Numbered from the stretch's first letter, positions 25,736 through 33,529 are shown. The stretch is DNA of 64,000 bases from an uncultured Myxococcales bacterium (GCA_937980205.1 CALJKW010000054.1:39618-103617), one strand, 5' to 3'. Notes: generated by a model from the letters alone, not told the origin. Program-made: numbers and translations.

Positions 25736-26359
25736 ATGCGTTCTCGTACCCTCTCGGACCTGCCCGGCCGCTGCCCGCGGTGCTGGCTCCGCACCGCCTT
25801 CTGCATCTGCGCCGAGGTGCCGCGCGTGCCGAACCGCACCGAGGTGGTCGTGGTCCGCCACGAGCGCGAGGCCTGGAAGTCGACCGGCACGGCCCGCGTC
25901 GCGCTGCAGGCGCTCGAGCGCTCGCAGCTCGTCGACTTCGGAGATGACCCGCCGCTCGCCGACGCCGCCCTCGCGCAGCTGACCGACGGCGCCGCGCTGC
26001 TGTTCCCGGAGACCGGGGTCGAGCCGAAGCCGCTGGCCGAGCCTCCGCGGCGGCTGATCGTCCTCGACGGCACCTGGCGGCAGACGCGGCGCATGCTGAA
26101 GAAGCTGCCGGCGCTCGCGAACGTGCCGCGGCTGGTGCTGCCCAAGAAGGCCGAGGCGCCGCTGCGGCTGCGCGAGAGCGACGATCCGCTCGGCCGCTCG
26201 ACGCTCGAGGCGATCGCCGATGCGCTCGACGTCCTCGAGGGGGCGCATGCGTCCGGCCCGTTGCACGCGCTACATGCCCTGTTCGTCGAACGGGTGTTCC
26301 GGGCGCGCGGTGTCTGGATCATGAAGTCCCGGGTGGTAGCCTCACCTGGGCCCAAGTGA
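25736..26359 (+). CDS. DTW-domain tRNA-uridine aminocarboxypropyltransferase, 207 aa
   Basis: Contains the zinc-binding-type cluster CPRCWLRTAFCICAEVP at the N-terminus and the signature LDGTWRQTRRM (DTW motif) near residue 115. An LRL-RESDDPLGRSTLEAIADAL segment follows. These are hallmarks of DTW-domain proteins, which transfer the 3-amino-3-carboxypropyl group of S-adenosylmethionine to uridine in tRNA (TapT/DTWD type). The length fits the family. Start is the ATG at 25736, which places the cysteine cluster at residues 13-24. Its stop overlaps the GTG of the next gene. Cytoplasmic. Confidence 0.85.
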   Translation: MRSRTLSDLPGRCPRCWLRTAFCICAEVPRVPNRTEVVVVRHEREAWKSTGTARVALQALERSQLVDFGDDPPLADAALAQLTDGAALLFPETGVEPKPLAEPPRRLIVLDGTWRQTRRMLKKLPALANVPRLVLPKKAEAPLRLRESDDPLGRSTLEAIADALDVLEGAHASGPLHALHALFVERVFRARGVWIMKSRVVASPGPK

Positions 26360-26850
26360 GCGACGAGAGTACCCAGACGAACATCAGCGCGCTCGAGCGC
26401 GTCGAGCGGGAAGATCCTCCGCCCGACGACGACGACGTGCTGCCGGCGCGGCAGCACCCGCTGCCGTGGATCCTGTTCGGAGTCGCCGCCGTCATGCTCG
26501 CCCTCGTCGGCGGCCTGCTCGCGCGGCGCTTGAGCCTCGAGACGCGCCGCGCGAACGAGGCCGTCGAGAAGTACGTCGGCCTGACCGCGCAGATGGATCA
26601 GCTGCGCAAAGAGCAGAACGGCGTCGACGAGAAGATCTCCGCCGCGGAGGCCAAGGTGAAGGCCGCCGAGACCACCGCCGCCGACGCCGCCGCGAAGCTG
26701 AAAGCGGTCGAGGCCGAGCGCGACAAGCTGCAGAAAGAGCTCGAGGCCGCGAAGAAGGGCGGCGCCGTCGCAGCAGCCGAGCCGGCGAAGAAGGCCGAGC
26801 CTCCGCCGAAGAAGGGCAAGGCGGTGAAGAAGAAGAAGCGGCGGCGCTGA
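26356..26850 (+). CDS. Single-pass membrane protein with coiled coil, 164 aa
   Basis: GTG start overlapping the previous stop (GTGA). An acidic N-terminus (residues 1-33) precedes one membrane helix (about 36-56, WILFGVAAVMLALVGGLLA). A long Lys/Glu/Ala coiled coil follows (about 65-138) and then a basic tail rich in lysine and arginine (GKAVKKKKRRR). No enzymatic motif. It resembles myxobacterial spacer or scaffold proteins; function unknown. Confidence 0.6.
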   Translation: MSDESTQTNISALERVEREDPPPDDDDVLPARQHPLPWILFGVAAVMLALVGGLLARRLSLETRRANEAVEKYVGLTAQMDQLRKEQNGVDEKISAAEAKVKAAETTAADAAAKLKAVEAERDKLQKELEAAKKGGAVAAAEPAKKAEPPPKKGKAVKKKKRRR

Positions 26851-28230
26851 TCAGGCCGACGCGCGCTGCTGCTGCTGCTGCTCTCCGGCACCCGACTTGA
26901 TCGGAAGCGCGTGCAGCCGCACCTGGCGCTCTTCCATCCACGTCGAGACGCTGCGCTGCACGGTGCGCTCGAGGCGCGAGAGCGACGTCGAGAGCAGCGA
27001 GCGCGTACGGCGCGGGTCCTTCCACGTGCCCATCGCGGAGAGCCCCATCACGCGCGTGTACTCGGCGACGAAGGTGCGGGGCCGCGAGTCTTCTCCCGAG
27101 AGAATGCCCATCGAGACCTCGCGGGCCCGGCGGCTCTTGCGCCAGTAGTCGAACGTGCCCGCCTTGAGCGACTCGCTGCCGGCGTCGTGCGCGCGGAAGA
27201 CCTCGTACAGCGCCTCGGTGAACAGCTCGCGCGCGCGGACGAAGCGGTAGCGGCGGCGCTGGTAGCTCTTCAGCGCGTCGTCGGTGATGCCGTTCTTGCC
27301 GAGCTCGTCGGCGAGCACGAAGACGTCGTTCATCGCGGCGGTCATGCCGGTCGCGGTGAGCGGGTGGCTGCAGCCGCCGGCGTCTCCGAGGAGGACGGCG
27401 CCCGGCACCGCACACGCCTGCGTGTACACCGAGTGCGTCGCGCAGCCTTCGAACGGGTCGTTCTCGACGGACTCGAGCATCGCGTCGCGCAGCGGCTGCG
27501 GCACGCACTCGGCGAACTGCTCGCGCACGTAGCGGCGCATGCCGTCGCGGCCCTTCGGAGCGTCGAGCGGCACGTCGATGCAGAGGCGGATCAGCTCGTC
27601 GCCGTAGGGGTACGCGAGGATGGGGCCGGGCGCGCCGAGGAAGACGTGACCGAAGCCGCGCCACGGCAGCTTGGGGCCGCGCACCGTGGCGACGACCGTG
27701 TACGAGAGCAGCTGCAGCTCGGGGTCGAGGCCCAGCAGCTTGCGGACGCGCGACTGGCGGCCGTCGGCGGCGACGGTGAGCCGCGCGCGGAACTCGCTGC
27801 CGTTGCGCAGGCGCACGCCGGCGACCCGGCCGTCTTCTTCGATGAGCTCGGTGACGGGGACGCCCTGGTGCAGCGTGACGCCGGGCCGCGCGCCGACCTC
27901 GTTGCGCAGCGCGCGCACCATCGCGTGGTGGTCGATGCCCAGGCCGTCGCCCCAGCTCTGGACGTACGGGAGCAGCAGCAGGTCGACGCCGGCGCCGGGC
28001 GAGACAGCGAAGCCTTTGACGGGGACTCCGCCGGCGGCGAGGAGGGGCGCCTTCAGGCCGAGCGCGTCGAGGGCGCGGACTCCGCGAGGGTGAATGAGCT
28101 CTCCGCGGAACCGCGGGTCGTGGCCGTGGTGCGACTCGAGCACGACGACCTTCAGGCCGCGCGCGGCCAGCGCCGCCGCACATGCCATTCCTGCGAAACC
28201 GCCTCCCACGACGACAACGTCGCTCGTCAT
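26851..28230 (-). CDS. Squalene monooxygenase (squalene epoxidase), FAD-dependent, 459 aa
   Basis: Would convert squalene to 2,3-oxidosqualene with O2 and FAD. The ATG at 28230 gives the Rossmann motif directly (VVVVGGGFAGMACA). The DG motif is LTVAADGRQSRVRK. The GD motif lies in LLGDAGGCSHPLTATGMTAAM, which closely parallels the HPLTGGGMTVA signature of eukaryotic squalene epoxidases, as does GHVFLGAPGPILAYP. No N-terminal membrane helix is present. It is divergent from a squalene synthase gene (93 bp apart) and near an oxidosqualene cyclase, which fixes the assignment. A (GCT)6 run near the 3' end encodes a QQQQQ tract. Confidence 0.85.
   Translation of the reverse strand: MTSDVVVVGGGFAGMACAAALAARGLKVVVLESHHGHDPRFRGELIHPRGVRALDALGLKAPLLAAGGVPVKGFAVSPGAGVDLLLLPYVQSWGDGLGIDHHAMVRALRNEVGARPGVTLHQGVPVTELIEEDGRVAGVRLRNGSEFRARLTVAADGRQSRVRKLLGLDPELQLLSYTVVATVRGPKLPWRGFGHVFLGAPGPILAYPYGDELIRLCIDVPLDAPKGRDGMRRYVREQFAECVPQPLRDAMLESVENDPFEGCATHSVYTQACAVPGAVLLGDAGGCSHPLTATGMTAAMNDVFVLADELGKNGITDDALKSYQRRRYRFVRARELFTEALYEVFRAHDAGSESLKAGTFDYWRKSRRAREVSMGILSGEDSRPRTFVAEYTRVMGLSAMGTWKDPRRTRSLLSTSLSRLERTVQRSVSTWMEERQVRLHALPIKSGAGEQQQQQRASA
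26865..26882. repeat. (GCT)6 trinucleotide repeat in the squalene monooxygenase 3' end
   Basis: Six uninterrupted GCT units, read as CAG/glutamine codons on the minus strand eight or nine codons before the stop. Length change here would alter only the C-terminal tail in frame. Confidence 0.8.
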
Positions 28231-28323
28231 TTCGGCGTGAGGCCATAGCGCACGGCCACGCGCTTTGAAAAGTCGGCGCGCGCTGTTGATTTGACAGATG
28301 TCAGCGGGTACGTGCGTGGCCCG

Positions 28324-29229
28324 ATGGATCTCGATGATCTGCTGACGAAGACGAGCCGGACCTTCGCCCTGGCCATCCCCATGCTGCCTGAGCCCACGCG
28401 CCGCGAGGTCTCGGTCGCGTACCTGCTCTTCCGCATCGCCGACACGTTCGAAGATGCGACGACGTGGCCGCGCGCCGAGCGCATCGCCGCGCTGAACGAG
28501 TTCGCCGACGCGGTGACCTCGGTCGACGTCGAGCGGCTGCGCACGCTCACGAAGAAGTGGATGGAGAAGCCCCCGCACGGCCACGCCGGCTACCTCGAGC
28601 TGCTCCGGCTCACGCCGGACGTGGTGGGCACGCTGCGCGACATGACGCCGGGCGCGCGCGCGATCCTGATCAAGCACACCGTGCGCACCTCGAAGGGCAT
28701 GGCGGACATCGTGGCGCGCGGCGACGCGAACGGGAACCTGCAGCTGTCGTCGATCCCCGACCTCAAGGCGTACTGCTACATCGTGGCCGGCATCGTCGGT
28801 GAGCTGCTCACCGAGGTGTTCCTCCACGACTCGCCGCAGCTCGAGTCGGTGCGCGGCGCGCTCGAGCAGAACATGATCGCGTTCGGCGAGGGCCTGCAGC
28901 TCGTGAACATCTTGAAGGACTCGGGCGACGACGCGAAGGACGGCCGCGCGTACCTGCCGAAGGGCGTCGATCGCGACGACGTGCTCGACCTCGCGCGGCA
29001 CGACCTCGACTGCGCGAGCAAGTACATCGACGCGCTCCAGCGTGGCGGAGCCCCCCGCGGCTACCTCGGCTTCACCGGCATCTCCGTGATGCTCGCGCGC
29101 GCGGCGCTCAAGGTGCTCGAAGAGAACGGCCCCGGCGCGAAGGTGTCGCGCCTCGAGGTCGCGCGCCTGATGGGCCAGCTGCAGACGACGCTCGCCTCGG
29201 GCGCGTCGATGCTGCAAGCGACCGCGTAA
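28324..29229 (+). CDS. Squalene synthase, phytoene/squalene synthase family, 301 aa
   Basis: Condenses two farnesyl diphosphates to squalene. First Asp-rich motif: FRIADTFEDATT. Central motif: YCYIVAGIVGELLTEVF, parallel to YCxYVAGxVG of squalene synthases. Second Asp-rich motif: LVNILKDSGDDAKDGRAYLP. The N-terminal KTSRTFALAIPMLP matches the family start, supporting the ATG at 28324; a TTG 33 bp upstream and an in-frame GTG are alternatives. Length is usual for bacterial members. Located head-to-head with squalene monooxygenase and tail-to-tail with the oxidosqualene cyclase, so it probably supplies the squalene for that pathway. Confidence 0.85.
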   Translation: MDLDDLLTKTSRTFALAIPMLPEPTRREVSVAYLLFRIADTFEDATTWPRAERIAALNEFADAVTSVDVERLRTLTKKWMEKPPHGHAGYLELLRLTPDVVGTLRDMTPGARAILIKHTVRTSKGMADIVARGDANGNLQLSSIPDLKAYCYIVAGIVGELLTEVFLHDSPQLESVRGALEQNMIAFGEGLQLVNILKDSGDDAKDGRAYLPKGVDRDDVLDLARHDLDCASKYIDALQRGGAPRGYLGFTGISVMLARAALKVLEENGPGAKVSRLEVARLMGQLQTTLASGASMLQATA

Positions 29230-29263
29230 GTCAGGTCTTCGGCCGGCACGCGTCGCTTCAGCC

Positions 29264-29423
29264 GCGCCCGGCGAGAGAGGCCCTACACGCAAAGTGTCGC
29301 GCAAGCGACGTGCTGGTTCGAATCCAGCCGGCCCGACTCATCGGGCCGTGGCGAAATGGCAGACGCGCTCGTCTTTGGAACGAGAAATCTCGAGGCTTCT
29401 CCACTCGGGCGCACTTCTCTTTT
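29264..29423 (+). ncRNA. Predicted precursor RNA: outer helix enclosing the permuted tRNA-like core
   Basis: Leader and trailer pair around the core. 29264-29270 (GCGCCCG) pairs with 29406-29412 (CGGGCGC). After a 4x4 internal loop, 29275-29282 (GAGAGGCC) pairs with 29394-29401 (GGCTTCTC) with one G-U. The trailer ends in a T-rich stretch (acttctctttt, 29413-29423), as in a rho-independent terminator. The unit lies between the squalene synthase stop and the cyclase stop. It may be read through from the synthase gene; I found no clear promoter of its own. Confidence 0.5.
29295..29384 (+). tRNA. Circularly permuted class II tRNA-like gene (Leu-type body, UUG anticodon)
   Basis: The 3' half comes first: variable arm GTCGC-GCAA-GCGAC (29296-29309), T arm GCTGG-TTCGAAT-CCAGC (29312-29328), acceptor 3' strand CGGCCCG (29329-29335) and A73-like base 29336. 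After CTCAT (29337-29341) comes the 5' half: acceptor 5' strand CGGGCCG (29342-29348), TG, D arm GCG/CGC with GG in the loop (29351-29366), and anticodon arm CTCGT-CTTTGGA-ACGAG (29368-29384). The seven acceptor pairs are perfect across the permutation. Rejoined as 5' half plus 3' half, the molecule is 85 nt, normal for a class II tRNA. Neither half has a conventional partner nearby. Alternative: remnants of two tandem tRNAs. Confidence 0.62.
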
Positions 29424-31412
29424 CTAGCGCGCCGACCACTCGGCCAGCGCCCAGAGCGGGAAGTAGTGCCGGTAGTTGTCGTAGTTGATGAGGCAGGTGC
29501 GGTTGAACACGCCGACGAGCGGTTCGCGCGCCCAGCTGCCGTCGGTCTCCTGCCGCGAGATGAGGAAGCGGGCGGCGCGGTCCATCGCGTCGGTGTCGGT
29601 GCAGCCGCCGCGCAAGAGCGCCATCAGCGCCCACGACGTCTGCACGACCTGGCCTTCCTTCGCCTCGATCCACCGGCGCTCGCGGCAGGTGTCTCCGTGC
29701 TCGCCCCAGGAGCCGTCGGGGCGCTGCTTCGAGAGCAGGAACTCGACCGCGCGCTGCACGGCACCGTCTTTGGGGCCGACGCCGAGCGCCTGGAAGCCGC
29801 TCATCGCGAACCAGGTGCCGTACGTGAAGCACACCGCCCAGCTGCCCTCGAAGCTGCCGTCGGGCCGCTGCTGCTTGCGCAGGAACGTCTCGGCGCGGCG
29901 CAGCGCGGGGTCGATCTCGGCGTCGAACTCGCCGGGGAAGCGGCGCTTGGCCTTCACCAGCGCGTCGATGCTGGTCGAGGTGCACTCGACGTACGAGTAA
30001 TCGACCATGATGTCGCCGAAGACCTGGCTCGGGTTGAGCTGCTCGAGCCACTCTCCGCCGCGCTTGTTCTCGTAGGTCGCCCAGCCGCCGTCTTCGTTCT
30101 GCCACGACAGCATCAGCCGCACGGAGTCGCGCAGCAGGTCGGCCGGAATCTCCGGCTCGTACGAGCGCTTCTCGAACAAGAGGGCGCACTTGAAGCCCTC
30201 GCTGGTGCAGTCGGTGATGGGCCACCCGTGCGCGCGGTTGCTGAACGGCCAGCCGCCCTTGCTCGCGTGGCGGTAGTGCTCGCCGAGCGCCGGCACGTCT
30301 TCGAGGATCTGGTTGTCGCGGATGTACTGGTGCGCCTTCGCGATCATCTTCTCGAAGCGCGGATCATCGGCGAACGGCGACGCGAGGATCGCCTGCGCGG
30401 CGAACGCCGTGTCCCACAGCTCGCTGCCGTTGTAGCCCTGGAACTTCATGCCGTCGTGGCCGTCCCAGAGGTATGCGGGCTCGTTCGCGGCGAGCTTCTT
30501 CTCGAGCTCCTCGCGGCCCTCGGGCCCGCGGAAGAAGTGCACGAACGCGTTCAGCACCGCGTTCACCGGGCCGATGTCGATGTACGTCGTGACGCGGTCC
30601 TCGAACTGGATGTGCTTGAGGCACTCGGCGAGCGCCTTCTTGCGCAGCGGCTTGAAGGGCAGCTTCTCGGCGCGGTCCATCGTCGCGTTGACGGCCTTCA
30701 GCGCCGGAGTGAGCGGCCGGTAGTCGTCGGCCTTCGAGATGGTGTCGCGGTGGTCTTCCCAGCGGATGTCGCTCCACTGGCCGTCGTAGAGCTCCTCGCG
30801 CAGGTCGCGGATCAGCGCGTCGACCTCGATGGTGCTGCGCGTGCCGTAGAGCCACGCCATCGGCAGGTACACCTGGCGGCAGTGGCACCACAGGCGGCCC
30901 GGGTGCATCGGCGCGGACCACGGCAGCAGCCACAGCTCGGGCGGCACCGCGTGAATGCCGTTCCAGTCGTAGAGGCCGAGCAGGCAGAGGGTGAACTTGC
31001 CCCACGAGGCGGCTCCGAGCGGCGAGCCGTTGGCCTTGATCCACTCGCGCATCTTCTGAACGCGCGGGTCGCTCGCCGGCGCGCCCAGGATGCGCAGCCC
31101 CACGTACGAGAGCGCGGTGCAGAACATGCTGCCCTGCGTGGCCTCGGCGTGCAGGCCGATGGAGCCGTCTTCGCGCTGCACGTTGAAGAAGTACGTCTTC
31201 ATGCGCTCGACCTTGCGCGCGTCGGGCAGGCGGCCGGTCGCGTGGCACAGCGCGAGGTACATCGGCAGCAGGAACATCGGGCCGCCGTAGTCGCCCGGCC
31301 AGCTGCCGGAGTCGATCTGCAGGCGAGACAGGTTCTGGAGCGCGTACTCCATCGAGGCGCGCACTTCGGCGCGCAGCTCGTCGCGGGGGGAGAGCTTGTG
31401 GGCGGTGCTCAT
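29424..31412 (-). CDS. Oxidosqualene cyclase, cycloartenol synthase-like, 662 aa
   Basis: Cyclises 2,3-oxidosqualene to a protosterol. Key features are those of oxidosqualene rather than squalene-hopene cyclases: catalytic DCTSE (Asp401; squalene-hopene cyclases have DxDD), GDYGGPMFLLP near the N-terminus, LWCHCRQVYLPM, CFTYGTWFAMSGF and NYDNYRHYFPLWAL, plus QW repeats (KQRPDGSWGE). Tyr327 (QGYNGSE), His395 and Ile399 (HGWPIT) match the Tyr410/His477/Ile481 set of plant cycloartenol synthase; lanosterol synthases differ at these sites. The ATG at 31412 has GGGAG eight bases upstream. Probably a monotopic inner-membrane enzyme. With the neighbouring epoxidase and squalene synthase it forms a sterol locus. 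Confidence 0.88.
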   Translation of the reverse strand: MSTAHKLSPRDELRAEVRASMEYALQNLSRLQIDSGSWPGDYGGPMFLLPMYLALCHATGRLPDARKVERMKTYFFNVQREDGSIGLHAEATQGSMFCTALSYVGLRILGAPASDPRVQKMREWIKANGSPLGAASWGKFTLCLLGLYDWNGIHAVPPELWLLPWSAPMHPGRLWCHCRQVYLPMAWLYGTRSTIEVDALIRDLREELYDGQWSDIRWEDHRDTISKADDYRPLTPALKAVNATMDRAEKLPFKPLRKKALAECLKHIQFEDRVTTYIDIGPVNAVLNAFVHFFRGPEGREELEKKLAANEPAYLWDGHDGMKFQGYNGSELWDTAFAAQAILASPFADDPRFEKMIAKAHQYIRDNQILEDVPALGEHYRHASKGGWPFSNRAHGWPITDCTSEGFKCALLFEKRSYEPEIPADLLRDSVRLMLSWQNEDGGWATYENKRGGEWLEQLNPSQVFGDIMVDYSYVECTSTSIDALVKAKRRFPGEFDAEIDPALRRAETFLRKQQRPDGSFEGSWAVCFTYGTWFAMSGFQALGVGPKDGAVQRAVEFLLSKQRPDGSWGEHGDTCRERRWIEAKEGQVVQTSWALMALLRGGCTDTDAMDRAARFLISRQETDGSWAREPLVGVFNRTCLINYDNYRHYFPLWALAEWSAR

Positions 31413-31446
31413 GGGCGGCTCCCTTACCACGCTATGCTGCGCGCGC

Positions 31447-31998
31447 ATGATGGCCCTGGTGCTCACCGGCGTGCTCGCGGCTGATCCGCTGACGAATGTC
31501 GAAGAGCACGCGCAGGTCGGGCTGGGCGTTCACGCGGCGCTCGCCCTCGCGAGCGGAATGGCGCCGGGTGCGAACGTCGGTGTGACGACCGGCATGCGGG
31601 TGCGCGTGGCGCGCGTGAGCTGGGGCTTCGAGGCGGCCTTCTTTCTGCCGGGCCAGGAGGAGGTCAGGGTGCCCTCGACCTACGGGTGCTGGCCGCGATG
31701 CGTCGAGCGGATCAGCAGCATGGCCATCACCGCCACGGTGCCGGTGTGTTTTCACGTCGCGTGGTTCAGCGCGTGCGGAGTCGCCACGGGAGGCGCAGCG
31801 GGCGGTCGCGACACTGCATGGCAGCCCATCGTTTCCGCCGGCGGCCGCGTGGCGATTGATCCGCACTTCGCCGACACGGTCGCCGCCTACCTCGCGCTGC
31901 AGGTGCTGGGCGGCATCGTGCGCGCCGACTTCGAGCCGTGGCGCGCCGCTCCGCTTCAGGTGGGCCTGACGCTCGGCGGGATGTACGAGCTGCTCTGA
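31447..31998 (+). CDS. Exported beta-rich (possibly outer-membrane) protein, 183 aa
   Basis: Short signal-like start (MMALVLTGVLAADP) followed by alternating hydrophobic strands (VGLGVHAALALASG, VGVTTGMRVRVARVSWGFEAAFF, MAITATVPVCFHVAWFSACGV). It ends VGLTLGGMYELL, consistent with a small outer-membrane barrel, though the final residue is Leu rather than aromatic. Cysteines at CWPRC and SACG. No family recognised. The stop overlaps the ATG of the rhomboid gene (TGATG), so the two are co-translated. Confidence 0.55.
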   Translation: MMALVLTGVLAADPLTNVEEHAQVGLGVHAALALASGMAPGANVGVTTGMRVRVARVSWGFEAAFFLPGQEEVRVPSTYGCWPRCVERISSMAITATVPVCFHVAWFSACGVATGGAAGGRDTAWQPIVSAGGRVAIDPHFADTVAAYLALQVLGGIVRADFEPWRAAPLQVGLTLGGMYELL

Positions 31999-32810
31999 TG
32001 GACAGCGGATCTCCGGCCGCGCCGCCCTCGTCGCTGGGCGAGCTGATCAAGCGCTCGCCCGCGTCGGTGGCGCTCATCGTCGCCAACGTCGCGTTGTTCG
32101 CCATCGCCGAGGCGCACGGCAGCACGCGGGAGACGGAGACGCTGCTGCGCTACGGCGCCGTGTGGCGCGGGCTGGTGTGGTCCGGCGAGTGGTGGCGGCT
32201 CGCCACTGCGATGTTCCTGCACATCGGCCCCATGCATCTCATCTGGAACGGCTGGTTCGGCTTTCGGATGTGCACCGAGCTGGAGCGCGACATCGGCCCG
32301 GTGAAGTTCCTCGCGCTGTACCTCGGCGCCGGCCTCGCCGGCTCTGCCCTCAGCGTCATCGGCCACGACGCCGTCGCCGCGGGCGCCTCGGGTGCGCTGT
32401 TCGGGCTCATCGGTGCGCGCTTCTTGCGCTGGCGGCTGGCGCTCGGCTCGTGGCGCGCCGTGTGGAACGACCCCCGGCTTCAGCGCGACGTCATGATGAC
32501 CGGGCTCTGGTTCGTCATCGGCGCGTTCGCCGGCTTCGACAACTGGGCGCACCTCGGCGGCATGGTGTTCGGGCTCGCGGGCATGTGGGCCATCATGGTG
32601 TGGCCGCGCCGCGTTCCCCTCGTGCTCACCGGCGCGCTGCTCGTCGGGCTCGTCGCTGGAGCCCAGCGTCCGCTGCCGTTCATTCACGCGAACGAGCGCC
32701 GGTTGTGGGCTGCCTACGACGCTTCGCTGCGCGTCGAAGACGACGCCGAGACCCGTCAGCGCCTGCAGATGCTCGAGTCGAGCCAGGGCGACGGCGTCGC
32801 CGCGCCGTGA
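31998..32810 (+). CDS. Rhomboid-family intramembrane serine protease, 270 aa
   Basis: Six or more hydrophobic segments with rhomboid landmarks. LHIGPMHLIWNGW is the HxxxN loop helix, AAGASGALFGLIG carries the catalytic Ser in GASG, and FDNWAHLGGMVFGLAG carries the catalytic His in the AHxxG motif. The Ser-His dyad is intact, so activity is expected on transmembrane substrates. An insertion (residues about 150-170, SWRAVWNDPRLQRD) lies between the Ser and His helices. The extended soluble C-terminus is polar. The start overlaps the previous stop by one base. Confidence 0.85.
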   Translation: MDSGSPAAPPSSLGELIKRSPASVALIVANVALFAIAEAHGSTRETETLLRYGAVWRGLVWSGEWWRLATAMFLHIGPMHLIWNGWFGFRMCTELERDIGPVKFLALYLGAGLAGSALSVIGHDAVAAGASGALFGLIGARFLRWRLALGSWRAVWNDPRLQRDVMMTGLWFVIGAFAGFDNWAHLGGMVFGLAGMWAIMVWPRRVPLVLTGALLVGLVAGAQRPLPFIHANERRLWAAYDASLRVEDDAETRQRLQMLESSQGDGVAAP

Positions 32811-32814
32811 GGCT

Positions 32815-33507
32815 CTAGGGAGCGGGCACGACGTCGACGCGCAGCTTCGTGACCGACGCGCCGTCGATGCTCCACTGCTGCGTGGCGGTGCTGCGCGGGC
32901 TGAGGTCGACGGTGCCGAGCTCGTCGATGACGGTCTGCCCCGGAAAGTCGACGTCGATGACGCTGAGCTCGATGCTCTGCAGCGCCGCGTAGTCGTACGT
33001 GCCGGGCAGCGTCGTGCTCCAGGCCGGAGAGAAGGTGTCGGTCTGCTCGAGCGTGCACTGCGCGCCGGCGCAGACCTTCGGGTCCGGCTCATTGTGCTGG
33101 TCCCACGGCGCGCCGTTCGGGCGCGTGGGCGCGATGGTCGCGGAGACGATGTGCAGTCGCCACCGCGAGCCTTCGAGCGAGCCGGCATCCGGCGCAGCGC
33201 ACGTGCACTGCGGAGCGCACGCGACGTCGCACTGCGTGACCGTGATGCAGCCGCCGGCGCTGCACAGCTTCCCGGGCGCGCACGCGCTGCACGCCGCTCC
33301 GCCTTCGCCGCACTCGTCCTGCGCCCGGCCGGCGCGGCAGGTGCCTGCGTCATCGCAGCAGCCCGCGCAGGTCGAGCTGCAGCTCGTGCCCTGCGGGCCG
33401 GCGTCGCGTGTACCGGCGTCGACGCCGGCGTCCTCCGGCTTGCCGGCCGAAGAGCAGCCCACGACGAGCGCCATGAACAGCAGCGCAAGGCGTATGGCTG
33501 AAGTCAT
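32815..33507 (-). CDS. Cysteine-rich lipoprotein with C2-like domain, 230 aa
   Basis: Signal MTSAIRLALLFMALVVGCSS with lipobox VVGC. A Cys-dense region (residues about 42-108: CSSTCAGCCDDAGTC, CGEGG, CSACAPGKLC, CDVACAPQCTC) resembles the disulfide-rich modules of myxobacterial surface lipoproteins. The C-terminal 120 residues (WRLHIVSATI, IELSVIDVDFPGQTVID) look like a C2-type beta-sandwich. Function unknown. Convergent with the rhomboid gene, stops 4 bp apart. Confidence 0.65.
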   Translation of the reverse strand: MTSAIRLALLFMALVVGCSSAGKPEDAGVDAGTRDAGPQGTSCSSTCAGCCDDAGTCRAGRAQDECGEGGAACSACAPGKLCSAGGCITVTQCDVACAPQCTCAAPDAGSLEGSRWRLHIVSATIAPTRPNGAPWDQHNEPDPKVCAGAQCTLEQTDTFSPAWSTTLPGTYDYAALQSIELSVIDVDFPGQTVIDELGTVDLSPRSTATQQWSIDGASVTKLRVDVVPAP

Positions 33508-33529
33508 GAGGCGATACTGTACCCGCGGC

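Noticed and set aside
29251..29336. Ordinary tRNA ending at 29336
   Set aside because: The T arm and acceptor 3' strand are good, but upstream there is no 5' acceptor strand, no D arm and no anticodon arm that fits; the only matching 5' half lies downstream.
29337..29423. Permuted (two-piece) tmRNA
   Set aside because: The order of parts is similar, but a D stem and an anticodon arm with a UUG loop are present, and there is no tag frame or tmRNA-like 5' end.
29424..31412. Squalene-hopene cyclase
   Set aside because: The catalytic motif is DCTSE, not DxDD, and the GDYGGPMFLLP and CHCRQVYLPM blocks are those of oxidosqualene cyclases.
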